Of a DNA stretch of 44,154 nt, positions 28,243 to 35,276 are shown in pieces. The translations under genes were made by a program, and so were the position numbers. Within the stretch, counting starts at the first letter, position 1, and every line of letters begins with the position of its first letter. The notes below the pieces were generated by a model. It saw only the letters and a list, made by a program, of their open reading frames with translations. It was not told the DNA's origin and did no database searches. The stretch is taken from NCBI GenBank assembly GCA_017524145.1, contig JAFWUI010000040.1, positions 1 to 44,154 of the forward strand, written 5' to 3'. Origin of the DNA: Oxalobacter sp. (lineage in GTDB: Bacteria; Pseudomonadota; Gammaproteobacteria; Burkholderiales; Burkholderiaceae_D).

Positions 28243-28964
28243 TATGCCAATCCGTCGTCCATGGCAGGATTCTCCGCTACACCCTGAAGCGTTCTGCCAG
28301 ACGTCGTTCCATTGGCTTCAAGGTTGACCATCATGGCTTGACTGTCATAGCCCCTGAAAAAGCTGCCACTGCCTTTATTGAACGGGCGCTGAAAGCAAAA
28401 AACAGCTGGATCCTGAATGCACTGGACAAAATCCAATCCCAACAGGAAAACCTCCCTGCCCAAATCATCTGGCAAGATGGTGCCCTTTTCCCTTATCTTG
28501 GCAAAGACTGCCGCCTGCGTCTGGTCAAGACACTTTCCACTCGAAACCGTTTCAGCTTTTCCGATTGTTGGCTGACCCTCGAAACTGCCAAAGCAGATGA
28601 CATCTCTGTCGCAACAGCTGTCAAAATCTGGCTGAAACAACAGGCAAAGGAAACCCTTCTCAGCCGTCTTGCTGACCAAGCGGAAACCATGCAGCTGACT
28701 TATACAAAAGCAGCCCTCTCCAATGCCACCGGCCGCTGGGGATCCTGTACAGCCAAACGCCATATCCGGCTGAACTGGCGGCTGATTCTGACCGACTGGT
28801 CATTGATGGATTACGTAATCATCCATGAACTGTCCCATCTGGTTGAACTGAACCATAGCCCCCGGTTCTGGGCACTTGTGGAACTCTGGTATCCTGACTG
28901 GCGGGAAGCCAGACAGAAACTGAATGCAATAGGAACCAAGCTCTTTACGCTTTTTCCAGAATGA
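28239..28964 (+). CDS. YgjP-like (DUF45/M48-type) zinc metallopeptidase
   Basis: 241 residues of the YgjP/DUF45 family. The zinc motif HELSH is in the YVIIHELSHLVELNHSPRFW segment near residues 195-215, and the family's GRWGSCTAKRHIRLNWRL signature precedes it. No membrane segment or signal peptide, so probably cytoplasmic. The substrate is unknown. Its ATG overlaps the plsC stop codon, so translation is probably coupled. A hairpin terminator follows at 28987-29016 and closes the glyQ-glyS-gmhB-plsC unit. Confidence 0.9.
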   Translation: MICQSVVHGRILRYTLKRSARRRSIGFKVDHHGLTVIAPEKAATAFIERALKAKNSWILNALDKIQSQQENLPAQIIWQDGALFPYLGKDCRLRLVKTLSTRNRFSFSDCWLTLETAKADDISVATAVKIWLKQQAKETLLSRLADQAETMQLTYTKAALSNATGRWGSCTAKRHIRLNWRLILTDWSLMDYVIIHELSHLVELNHSPRFWALVELWYPDWREARQKLNAIGTKLFTLFPE

Positions 28965-28986
28965 TTCATCATATTCCATTCAATGA

Positions 28987-29016
28987 AATCATCCATGCCA
29001 TCTTTGGATGATTTTT
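28987..29016 (+). terminator. terminator after the metallopeptidase gene
   Basis: AATCATCCA (28987-28995) pairs with TGGATGATT (29005-29013), followed by a T run to 29016. It also shows that an in-frame ATG at 28983 cannot be the start of the next gene. Confidence 0.7.
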
Positions 29017-29045
29017 CCCAGCCATTTTTTCAAAGGATGACCGCG

Positions 29046-29897
29046 ATGGATTACGTAACACTTAACACAGGCGCCAGAATGCCAAGAATTGGTTATGGTG
29101 TTTTCCAGATTCCCCCTAAAGAATGCACACAGTGCGTCTTGGATGCCTTGGATGTCGGTTACCGCCATATCGATACTGCCCAAGCCTACTTCAACGAAGC
29201 AGAAGTCGGTGAAGCCATTGCAACAAGCGGCATCCCCCGTGAAGAGATTTTCCTGACAACAAAAGTATGGATTTCCAATGCTGGAGAAGAAAAGGCTTAT
29301 GCCTCCATCCTGGAATCCCTGAAAAAACTGAAAACGGATTACATTGACCTGCTGCTCATCCATCAGCCCTTCGGTGACTATTACGGCACCTACCGTGCAA
29401 TGCAGAAAGCCCAACGGGAAGGACTGGTCAAATCCTACGGGGTCAGCAACTTCTTCCCTGACCGCTTTGTTGATCTGGTGGAATGCACAGGTATCGTACC
29501 TGCTGTCAACCAGATTGAAGGTCATGTCTTCAATCAGCAGGTAAAAGCCCGCAACATCTATGCGCGTTATGGTACAGCAGTCGTGGCATGGGCCCCTTTT
29601 GCTGAAGGCAAGCGGAATATGTTCAGGAACCCGGTCATCGCAAAAATCGGTAAGCAGTATGGCAAATCCAATGCCCAGGTTGCCTTGCGGTTCCTCCTGC
29701 AGTCAGGCATGAGCGTACTGCCGAAATCCGTCCATAAAGCCAGGATGGTTGAAAACTTTGATATCTTCAATTTCTCGCTTTCCATTGAAGATATGCAGTC
29801 AATTGCAGCTTTGGATGGTGGTGAAAGCCTGTTCATTTCCCATACCGACCCCGATATGGTGAAATTCCTGATCGACTACACCAAAAAGAAAAACTGA
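29046..29897 (+). CDS. aldo/keto reductase
   Basis: 283 residues. AKR-family TIM-barrel enzymes reduce aldehydes and ketones with NADPH. The catalytic tetrad is visible: Asp and Tyr in HIDTAQAYFNEAEVG, Lys in LTTKVWI, and His in LLIHQPFGD. The cofactor end has LPKSVHKARMVEN. Among AKRs it is closest in pattern to the 2,5-diketogluconate-reductase-like group (AKR5). ATG at 29046 has AAAGG nine bases upstream; earlier in-frame ATGs lie in or next to the terminator. Glyoxalase I follows 41 bases downstream, so the pair may handle methylglyoxal and other carbonyls. Confidence 0.92.
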   Translation: MDYVTLNTGARMPRIGYGVFQIPPKECTQCVLDALDVGYRHIDTAQAYFNEAEVGEAIATSGIPREEIFLTTKVWISNAGEEKAYASILESLKKLKTDYIDLLLIHQPFGDYYGTYRAMQKAQREGLVKSYGVSNFFPDRFVDLVECTGIVPAVNQIEGHVFNQQVKARNIYARYGTAVVAWAPFAEGKRNMFRNPVIAKIGKQYGKSNAQVALRFLLQSGMSVLPKSVHKARMVENFDIFNFSLSIEDMQSIAALDGGESLFISHTDPDMVKFLIDYTKKKN

Positions 29898-29938
29898 CCA
29901 ATGGTTAAAACATGCTGACAACAGGAAAGGCTCCATCC

Positions 29939-30325
29939 ATGCACTTTCTCCATACCATGATCCGGATCAGCGACCTGCAACGTTCAATTGACTTCTATAC
30001 ACAATGCCTTGGGATGAAACTGATCCGGACAATGGACTTCCCGGATATGAAATTCACCCTTGCCTATTTAGGCTATGAAAGCAATCCAGCACAGGCTGAA
30101 CTGGAACTGACATACAACTATGGCGTTGAATCCTATGAGATGGGCAATGCCTATGGGCATATTGCCCTCTCAACAGATGATATCTATGGCTTATGCAACC
30201 AGCTCCGTGATGCCGGTGTGAAAATCACCCGGGAACCCGGTCCCCTGAAAGGCACAGACATCGTGCTGGCATTCCTCGAAGACCCAGATGGCTACAAGAT
30301 TGAGCTGATTGAGCATAAAGACTGA
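29939..30325 (+). CDS. gloA: lactoylglutathione lyase (glyoxalase I)
   Basis: 128 residues. Converts the hemithioacetal of methylglyoxal and glutathione to S-lactoylglutathione. The two betaalphabetabetabeta modules are clear: HTMIRISDLQRSIDFYTQ and GHIALSTDDIYGLC, with metal ligands His5, Glu in ELELTYNYG, His in GHIAL, and Glu in DPDGYKIELIE. Length is that of Ni/Zn-type bacterial GloA. ATG at 29939 has AAAGG eight bases upstream; an earlier ATG at 29912 lacks a ribosome site. Follows the aldo/keto reductase and probably shares its transcript. Confidence 0.95.
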   Translation: MHFLHTMIRISDLQRSIDFYTQCLGMKLIRTMDFPDMKFTLAYLGYESNPAQAELELTYNYGVESYEMGNAYGHIALSTDDIYGLCNQLRDAGVKITREPGPLKGTDIVLAFLEDPDGYKIELIEHKD

Positions 30326-30345
30326 ACTGCCTTACGCCAGAAAGT

Positions 30346-30383
30346 GGAAAGGAAAGATATTGCCCAGCCTTCCCTTTCCTTTT
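30346..30383 (+). terminator. gloA terminator
   Basis: GGAAAGG (30346-30352) pairs with CCTTTCC (30373-30379), followed by TTTT. It lies between the convergent gloA and the metallo-hydrolase gene. Confidence 0.55.
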
Positions 30384-30384
30384 C

Positions 30385-31272
30385 TCAGAAGTGCATCAAT
30401 TCGCCATCAAAAGGAATCAGCACCCTATCCCGGATACCCTGCTGATAGGTGTATGCCGACAAGTCCTTGCGGTCAACCGTCATATGGTTGATGGCATCCA
30501 TATGGATAGCAACGATTTTCGCTTTCGGTGCTTTCTGATAGGCACGCAACGTATCTTCCTGCTTCATGATGATGTAAGGGGCATCCTTGAACTGATCCCC
30601 TGTCACAGCCGCGCCACCAGTATTCAGGACAATCACATCAGGCGTGTGCTGTTCAATCGCCTGATCCACACCGTTGAACCAGACAGTATCAGCAGCAATA
30701 TAGACCGTTTTCATATCCGGCTTCTTGAAGACAATCCCCATCACACTGCCAAGGCGTGAGCTCATTTTTTCGTCGGCATACATGTCCAAGGAACCATGCT
30801 GGCAGGCAGTCCTGCTCAGGCTGACACCCTTGAAGTCCAGCTTTTTCTCAAGAATCCGGACATTCTGGAATCCTTGGGAACGGATCAAAGCAGCATCCTT
30901 ATCATCCTGGACAATCAAAGGGATGTCCTTTGGCAATGCCTGCTGTGCGGCATCATCCCAATGGTCCAGATGGGTATGGGTCACAATCACCGCATCAACA
31001 TCCTTCAGGATTTCTTCCACAAGCATCGGCAATGGCGTCAGTGGATTCCTCAACTCACTACGGTAGGTATTCGGAAACCCAGGATAAGTCCCTGCATCTG
31101 ACAGCATCGGATCAACCAAAAACGTTGCGTCACCATAGTTCACCTTGACCGTTGCATTACGGATCAACTGTACCGTCACATCCTGTGGCTTCTGTGCCTC
31201 TGCAACAGAAACATTGCCCCATAGCACAGCTGACACAATGGCCAGCACACTGAAAAAACGCTTTATCCACAT
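30385..31272 (-). CDS. exported metallo-beta-lactamase-fold hydrolase
   Basis: 295 residues. The first 25 or so residues are a Sec signal peptide (Lys-Arg, hydrophobic core, then a site near VAEAQ), so the protein should be periplasmic. The zinc motif THTHLDHWDD (HxHxDH) lies near residue 100, and later ligands are probably in the AADTVW and AIHMDAINH segments. It resembles UlaG/YtkL-like MBL hydrolases. The substrate is unknown; it is not an assured beta-lactamase. ATG at 31272 is preferred to a GTG at 31284. It has its own promoter upstream. Confidence 0.88.
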   Translation of the reverse strand: MWIKRFFSVLAIVSAVLWGNVSVAEAQKPQDVTVQLIRNATVKVNYGDATFLVDPMLSDAGTYPGFPNTYRSELRNPLTPLPMLVEEILKDVDAVIVTHTHLDHWDDAAQQALPKDIPLIVQDDKDAALIRSQGFQNVRILEKKLDFKGVSLSRTACQHGSLDMYADEKMSSRLGSVMGIVFKKPDMKTVYIAADTVWFNGVDQAIEQHTPDVIVLNTGGAAVTGDQFKDAPYIIMKQEDTLRAYQKAPKAKIVAIHMDAINHMTVDRKDLSAYTYQQGIRDRVLIPFDGELMHF

Positions 31273-31307
31273 GGTAGTCTGCACCTGAAATGTCCAATAA
31301 CCGATAT

Positions 31308-31336
31308 ATCTTAAGTTCGATGGAAACCTTAAGCAA
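31308..31336 (-). promoter_or_regulatory. promoter of the exported metallo-hydrolase
   Basis: TTGCTT (31331-31336) and TAAGAT (31308-31313) are separated by 17 bases on the minus strand, about 40 bases before the start codon. Confidence 0.5.
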
Positions 31337-31399
31337 ATACAAGAAGTCCTGATTGACCCTCACGCCGTCGCTGGTTCAAATCCCTACATCAAAACCAAA

Positions 31400-31428
31400 T
31401 TGACCCTTTATAAATCATCCGCTATACT
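31400..31428 (+). promoter_or_regulatory. tRNA-Ser promoter
   Basis: TTGACC (31400-31405) and TATACT (31423-31428) with 17 bases between them; transcription would start about 27 bases before the tRNA. A 9-base repeat ATTGACCCT occurs here (31399-31407) and at 31352-31360. Confidence 0.8.
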
Positions 31429-31461
31429 TATAAATTCCACTGCAATCAATTATGGCAGTCC

Positions 31462-31555
31462 GGAGATGTGGCCGAGAGGTCGAAGGCACTCCCCTGCTAA
31501 GGGAGCATACGAGCCAAAACTTGTATCGAGGGTTCGAATCCCTCCATCTCCGCCA
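31462..31555 (+). tRNA. serT-like: tRNA-Ser (anticodon GCU)
   Basis: The 7-bp acceptor stem GGAGATG/CATCTCC, the D-arm start GGCCGAGAGGTCGAAGGC, the anticodon stem CTCCC/GGGAG with GCT at 31496-31498, a long variable arm typical of class II tRNAs, and the T-loop GGTTCGAATCC are all present. The 3' CCA is encoded (31553-31555). It reads AGC and AGU codons. The gene is single, with its own promoter and terminator. It borders the AT-rich accessory segment. Confidence 0.97.
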
Positions 31556-31565
31556 TAAACACACC

Positions 31566-31594
31566 AAATACCGCCAGATAGGCGGTATTTTTTT
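31566..31594 (+). terminator. tRNA-Ser terminator
   Basis: AAATACCGCC (31566-31575) pairs with GGCGGTATTT (31581-31590) and runs into seven T. It begins 11 bases after the tRNA. Confidence 0.85.
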
Positions 31595-31734
31595 GTTTAA
31601 AAACATCACTTTACCTCTTGCTCTGTCCAAAATAGTACTAAACTTTCCCATACAAACCGTTGGAACTTATACTGACGCAGATACTGTTGGGTATGAGCTG
31701 AGGACATCTTTGAGGAGATTACCTATGGACGTAA

Positions 31735-32040
31735 GGGAAAGCAATACAGTGTCTATTTCCAAACGATATTGTTGAAAAAGAATATTCGCCTCAATGGTTA
31801 AATAAACAGCGAATTGATATCTATGTGCCTTCAAAGAACCTTGCAATAGAATATCAAGGGAAGCATTATGAGCCTATAGATATATTCGGTGTCGAAGAAG
31901 GATTCTCTGAAACACAAAGGCGAGATAAAGAGAAAAAATTGAAATGCGAAAAACAAGGCGTTAATCTTGTTTATTTTACTTATCGTCAAGATATTACAGA
32001 AGAATTTATTCGTAACGTTTTAAAAAAATATCTTACGTGA
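31735..32040 (+). pseudogene. remnant of a PD-(D/E)XK-type endonuclease-like protein
   Basis: A 101-codon open frame starting directly after a stop at 31732-31734 and lacking a credible start (only an internal GTG at 31825). The sequence RIDIYVPSKNLAIEYQGKHY, followed by an FGVEEGF stretch, a run of charged residues and NLVYFTY, matches the nuclease core seen at the C-terminus of DUF559-like proteins, with the acidic D-I-Y and E-Y-Q positions kept. The part normally before the core is missing, so it is a 5'-truncated remnant. Base composition is far more AT-rich than the core genome. The nature of the original protein (restriction or other defence enzyme) is not shown. Confidence 0.65.
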
Positions 32041-32065
32041 TATATGATAAATTATTTGATAATAA

Positions 32066-32096
32066 AAATACCCTGCCATTTAATTGCAGGGTATTT
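32066..32096. terminator. bidirectional terminator
   Basis: AAATACCCTGC (32066-32076) pairs with GCAGGGTATTT (32086-32096). On the minus strand the stem runs into a T-rich tail and closes the lipoprotein gene; on the plus strand the tail is weaker. Confidence 0.75.
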
Positions 32097-32112
32097 ATAA
32101 ATTTTCAGTTTA

Positions 32113-32772
32113 CTATTTTTTTATCTGAAGTTGTACAGGATAATCAGAGTTTTTGTTCAATGTAAATGTAAGAGTACAATCTTTATATTTCGTTGTATAT
32201 GATTGAGTATCTTTGTTATCTTTATTTTGCCCAATATGTTGAAGCATTGATATAAGTACTTTGCCAATTTCTTTATCATTTGCATTAGGAAAAATAGCTG
32301 ACATACTCATATTAAGATGTGCCATTGTAAGCCCCATATAATATAGTGGTGGCTTTGATTTGTCTTCATTTTTAGCAACCTTAATCAAAGCTTCAGTTAT
32401 TGTCTCTCCATCATCCCCTAAAGTAACTTCAATATATCCATTTGTCGAATTGTTAGCAATAGAATTAGATTCAAACTTAATTAGAGATATTGCCTGTAAT
32501 CCTAACTCTGCCCTTTTATAAGAATCTGAATTTGGTGATGCTTTCTTAATATTTTCCTGAAATGACGCAATCCTTTCGGATGCCATTTGATTATAGCGAG
32601 ATTCTAATTCACTCTTTGTTACCATCAACCCTCTTTTAGGTGCTTCACTGGCTTTTGCTTGTTGCTGAGATGATGTTGTTTGTTGAATGTTTTTATTTTC
32701 TGATTTTCCACAACCAGCCGATAAACAAGCGACAAGACAAGCTACCAGTAATACAGGAACTTTTTTTGACAT
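32113..32772 (-). CDS. putative lipoprotein, unknown function
   Basis: 219 residues. A lipoprotein signal peptide with lipobox LSAGC gives a lipid-modified Cys near residue 21. A Gln/Ser/Lys-rich linker (about 22-45) leads to a soluble domain of about 170 residues. I recognise no named family. The mature part resembles the lipoprotein at 39045-39686 in layout (G-L-x-V/I-T-x-x-E, then a Tyr-Asn, a conserved length, and a closing strand of T-x-x-Y-x-C/G). The signal region is nearly identical at DNA level to that of the next lipoprotein upstream. ATG at 32772 has AAGGG six bases upstream. AT-rich codon use, unlike the core genes. Confidence 0.85.
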   Translation of the reverse strand: MSKKVPVLLVACLVACLSAGCGKSENKNIQQTTSSQQQAKASEAPKRGLMVTKSELESRYNQMASERIASFQENIKKASPNSDSYKRAELGLQAISLIKFESNSIANNSTNGYIEVTLGDDGETITEALIKVAKNEDKSKPPLYYMGLTMAHLNMSMSAIFPNANDKEIGKVLISMLQHIGQNKDNKDTQSYTTKYKDCTLTFTLNKNSDYPVQLQIKK

Positions 32773-32842
32773 AAATAACCCTTTTATGAATCTTTCTGTT
32801 TGTTACAAAAAAACATAAAATGCTTTTAAGCCTAACAGTTCT

Positions 32843-32872
32843 AATATAGATTTAATTTGATTGGTTAATCAA
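32843..32872 (-). promoter_or_regulatory. candidate promoter of the 219-residue lipoprotein
   Basis: TTGATT (32867-32872) and TATATT (32843-32848) with 18 bases between them, the -35 overlapping the stop of the upstream lipoprotein gene. The region is AT-rich, so chance matches are likely. Confidence 0.35.
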
Positions 32873-33380
32873 TTGTTCCATCCTTATAAACAATCTTACT
32901 GACATCAAAATCAAATCTCAGTTTATCCGCAGGTGTTTCTAATGCATTAACCTCATTGTTTATAAACTGATTAGTGTCCCAAGAATAATTTCTGCTCTTG
33001 TTAAATAAAATAGTTCCACCGGCAGGAATATCTTGATTGATATCACAAACCAAATCTCTTAATCTGTCACCAAATTGCGATTTAACGGTAATATTTAGTT
33101 GAATACCTGATATTGGCTTGTCGGTATTATTGGTAACTTTAAAACTCAAGCCAAATGAAGGAGCTCTATACTTTTGGGGGACAGCAAATTTCTGTACATC
33201 TTCAATTGTAATTTTTTCTTGTTTTGAATTAGGAGCTTCTTTTTTTTGTGCATTTTGTTCAACTGTCTTTTCCCCTGATGTAGCCCTAACATCTTTTTTG
33301 TCAGATTTACCGCTACCGCAACCAGTCGATAAACAAGCGACAAGACAGGCTATCAGTACCGCAGATAATTTTTTTGACAT
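32865..33380 (-). CDS. putative lipoprotein with FxLYD-like beta domain
   Basis: 171 residues. Signal peptide and lipobox LSTGC give a lipid-modified Cys near residue 21, followed by a Lys/Glu-rich linker to about residue 60. The rest looks like an all-beta domain with FKVTNNTDKPISGIQLNITV and a later PAGGTILF turn, which recalls FxLYD-like extracellular beta-sandwich domains. Function unknown. The first 20 residues and their DNA (about 55 bases) almost match the 219-residue lipoprotein downstream. ATG at 33380 has AAAGGAAAG upstream. The two genes are 92 bases apart on the same strand. Confidence 0.82.
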   Translation of the reverse strand: MSKKLSAVLIACLVACLSTGCGSGKSDKKDVRATSGEKTVEQNAQKKEAPNSKQEKITIEDVQKFAVPQKYRAPSFGLSFKVTNNTDKPISGIQLNITVKSQFGDRLRDLVCDINQDIPAGGTILFNKSRNYSWDTNQFINNEVNALETPADKLRFDFDVSKIVYKDGTID

Positions 33381-33524
33381 ACAACTTTCCTTTGCATTGA
33401 TTTAATCCACAAAATGTTTCGGATATCAGTTCAGATGAGACAAGCCCCATAGTTGATACCAATAATCCAAAGAATAGGCTGGGAATGGGCAAATTGTCAA
33501 CTTCTTACGATGAAATTGCTGAAT

Positions 33525-33563
33525 CAAAAAAAGAACCGCAGAGCTTTCACAGCCTGCGGTTTT
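33525..33563. terminator. hairpin terminator after the recombinase remnant
   Basis: ACCGCAG (33535-33541) pairs with CTGCGGT (33554-33560). On the minus strand seven T follow (33526-33532); on the plus strand TTTC-TTTT follows. It lies 30 bases beyond the recombinase stop codon. The stretch 33381-33524 holds the ribosome site of the lipoprotein and nothing else I can name. Confidence 0.7.
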
Positions 33564-33592
33564 CTTTTCAAGGAATATGTGCTGAAACAATT

Positions 33593-33850
33593 TTACGGAT
33601 AATACTGTACAGCAACAGCTTTACCTTCATCATTCTTGCATCCACCGTTCACGGAGCCTGCAATGTAACGGTAAACGGTTGTACGGGATAAACCGAGCTG
33701 CTTACATATTTCACTCTTGCGTATACCAGCATCACGCATTATAAGGATTTTCTGTACTGTTTCTTTGGATATACTGCATTGCCTACTTTTGTACTTACCC
33801 AGTTCCTGTGCTTTACTTACACCATCAACAGCTTTTTCATAGTTTTTCCT
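33593..33850 (-). pseudogene. C-terminal remnant of a serine recombinase (resolvase/invertase)
   Basis: The minus strand has an 85-codon open frame between stops (TGA 33851-33853 and TAA 33593-33595). It carries AQELGKYKSRQ, then ISKETVQKILIMRDAG and ICKQLGLSRTTVYRYIAG, the helix-turn-helix at the end of resolvases and DNA invertases. The catalytic N-terminal domain with its Ser is missing; upstream DNA contains the porin terminator instead. It is therefore a decayed mobile-element gene. Confidence 0.75.
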
Positions 33851-33922
33851 TCAATCTGGGACAGATTCCCATCATCTTGCCTGAAACGTCATCTGGTTTC
33901 CATCCCTATTAGACAGGAACGC

Positions 33923-33950
33923 AAAACCGCTATGTTCACTGACATAGCGG
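33923..33950 (-). terminator. candidate porin terminator
   Basis: CCGCTATGT (33927-33935) pairs with ACATAGCGG (33942-33950); on the minus strand TTTT follows. It lies about 200 bases past the porin stop. The 300-base stretch 33851-34151 otherwise shows a second small hairpin at 34069-34089 (AACCGT/ACGGTT followed by T on the plus strand) and no convincing gene. Confidence 0.55.
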
Positions 33951-34151
33951 CTTGCGTCTGTTCGAGGCAAGATACGCCTTTAGGAAATCCAGAAATGCTG
34001 GCGCACAAAGAAGCAATATCCTTGGAAACCAGGACAATCCCCTGCTCTTTTGGCGGTGACTTTACACAAACCGTGTATGTACGGTTTTTCAGCAATCGGT
34101 TTTCTTTACAAAACAATGGATTGCCAGTGTTGTTTGGCTTCCTCAACGCTT

Positions 34152-35213
34152 TCAGAACCTGTGGTTGATGCCGAACTGGACCCCGGTGACTGAATCGCTT
34201 TCAACACCATTGGTGTTATAAATAGAACCGACCTCCTCACTATCACTATCCGTATATGCCGCAATAGCATATAATGATGTCCGCTTTGACATTGAATAGG
34301 TGTACCCAAGTGCATATCGGTTCATATTCCCATCATAGCTACCCTTACTGTCAAGATCGCCACGGTTATAGGATGCCTTGAAAGTGTGCGGTCCAGTCAC
34401 ATACATCAAACCGACAATCCAGTCTTTCTGCCTGATGGCATGCGTGTCAATCCCAAGGATATCTGCGGCAGCGCTTTTGACAACGGTTCCCTGATACCCC
34501 AATGTTGCAGAAAATCCTTCATAGGTATAACCAAGCCCTACATTCCACAGCCAAGATTTATCAGAATCCGCTAGACGGTCATAGTTGGTGGTCATCCAAA
34601 AACCGCCTTTGCCATATTTCAGGCCGATTCCGAAACCATCATTGCCATAGGAATGGTAATAGCCTTTAGGATGAGTATCCTGCCCCAAGGTATAGCTTGC
34701 TGACAAAGAAAAACCTGCCATTTCAGGGCTGTCATAGCGGATGGTATTGGGTATCTGTTCCGAATAGAGCAGATTCACGCCTGTACCTGCAATACCCACG
34801 CTGAAGTAAGCGAATGGATCGACTGCCCCGTAATTCTCAATGGCGATGTTGTTGACACGCCCCATCGTCACAGTGCCGGCAGCATCGTTGGCAAGACCGA
34901 CATAAGCAGCCCCTTGCCATTCAGCTCCATCACTGTTCTGCAGCTTATCCAATGCATTGTTGTCAGAATACTTGGTACCATCACTGCCATTGAAACGCTG
35001 TTCCAGCCTGAAGATGGCCTTTGTACCAGCTCCAAGATCTTCAGTGCCCTTGAAACCGATAAGACTGTTCTCATTGTTTCCCATCCGGGTGTCTGAGCCC
35101 GTCTCCTTGATGACACCGGTATCGATCTGGCCATAGACCGTAACATTCGTCTGTGCATTAACGGTACCTGCCAGCATCCCAAGCGCCAGTACAGATAGAA
35201 ACCTCTTGTCCAT
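34152..35213 (-). CDS. general porin (Porin_4/OmpC-like)
   Basis: 353 residues. Outer-membrane trimeric beta-barrel for diffusion of small polar solutes. A Sec signal peptide ends near residue 21 (TVNAQ), then comes the typical first strand TNVTVYGQIDTGV, the GFKGTEDLGAGTKAIFRLEQ strands, a loop 3 constriction region, and a C-terminal strand ending in Phe (GINHRF). This is the usual Burkholderiales porin. ATG at 35213 has AGGAGG with good spacing; an upstream in-frame start at 35255 is not needed. It lies 63 bases after amtB with no terminator or clear promoter between, so part of its expression may come from the nitrogen-regulated glnK promoter (inference). Confidence 0.94.
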   Translation of the reverse strand: MDKRFLSVLALGMLAGTVNAQTNVTVYGQIDTGVIKETGSDTRMGNNENSLIGFKGTEDLGAGTKAIFRLEQRFNGSDGTKYSDNNALDKLQNSDGAEWQGAAYVGLANDAAGTVTMGRVNNIAIENYGAVDPFAYFSVGIAGTGVNLLYSEQIPNTIRYDSPEMAGFSLSASYTLGQDTHPKGYYHSYGNDGFGIGLKYGKGGFWMTTNYDRLADSDKSWLWNVGLGYTYEGFSATLGYQGTVVKSAAADILGIDTHAIRQKDWIVGLMYVTGPHTFKASYNRGDLDSKGSYDGNMNRYALGYTYSMSKRTSLYAIAAYTDSDSEEVGSIYNTNGVESDSVTGVQFGINHRF

Positions 35214-35276
35214 TTCAACTCCCTCCTTTCTGCCAGAATCTTCGTGATGTACCAAGATTCATGTGCCTATCCAGCA

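Noticed and set aside
33485-33691. 68-codon plus-strand frame
   Set aside because: Runs through a terminator and over the recombinase remnant on the other strand; no motif.
33889-34146. 85-codon minus-strand frame after the porin
   Set aside because: Contains the porin terminator hairpin and shows no resolvase catalytic motifs, so it is not the missing N-terminus of the recombinase.
31556-34151. Search for a direct repeat of the tRNA-Ser 3' end as an attachment site
   Set aside because: No second copy of the tRNA end was seen up to the porin, so a tRNA-integrated element cannot be bounded.
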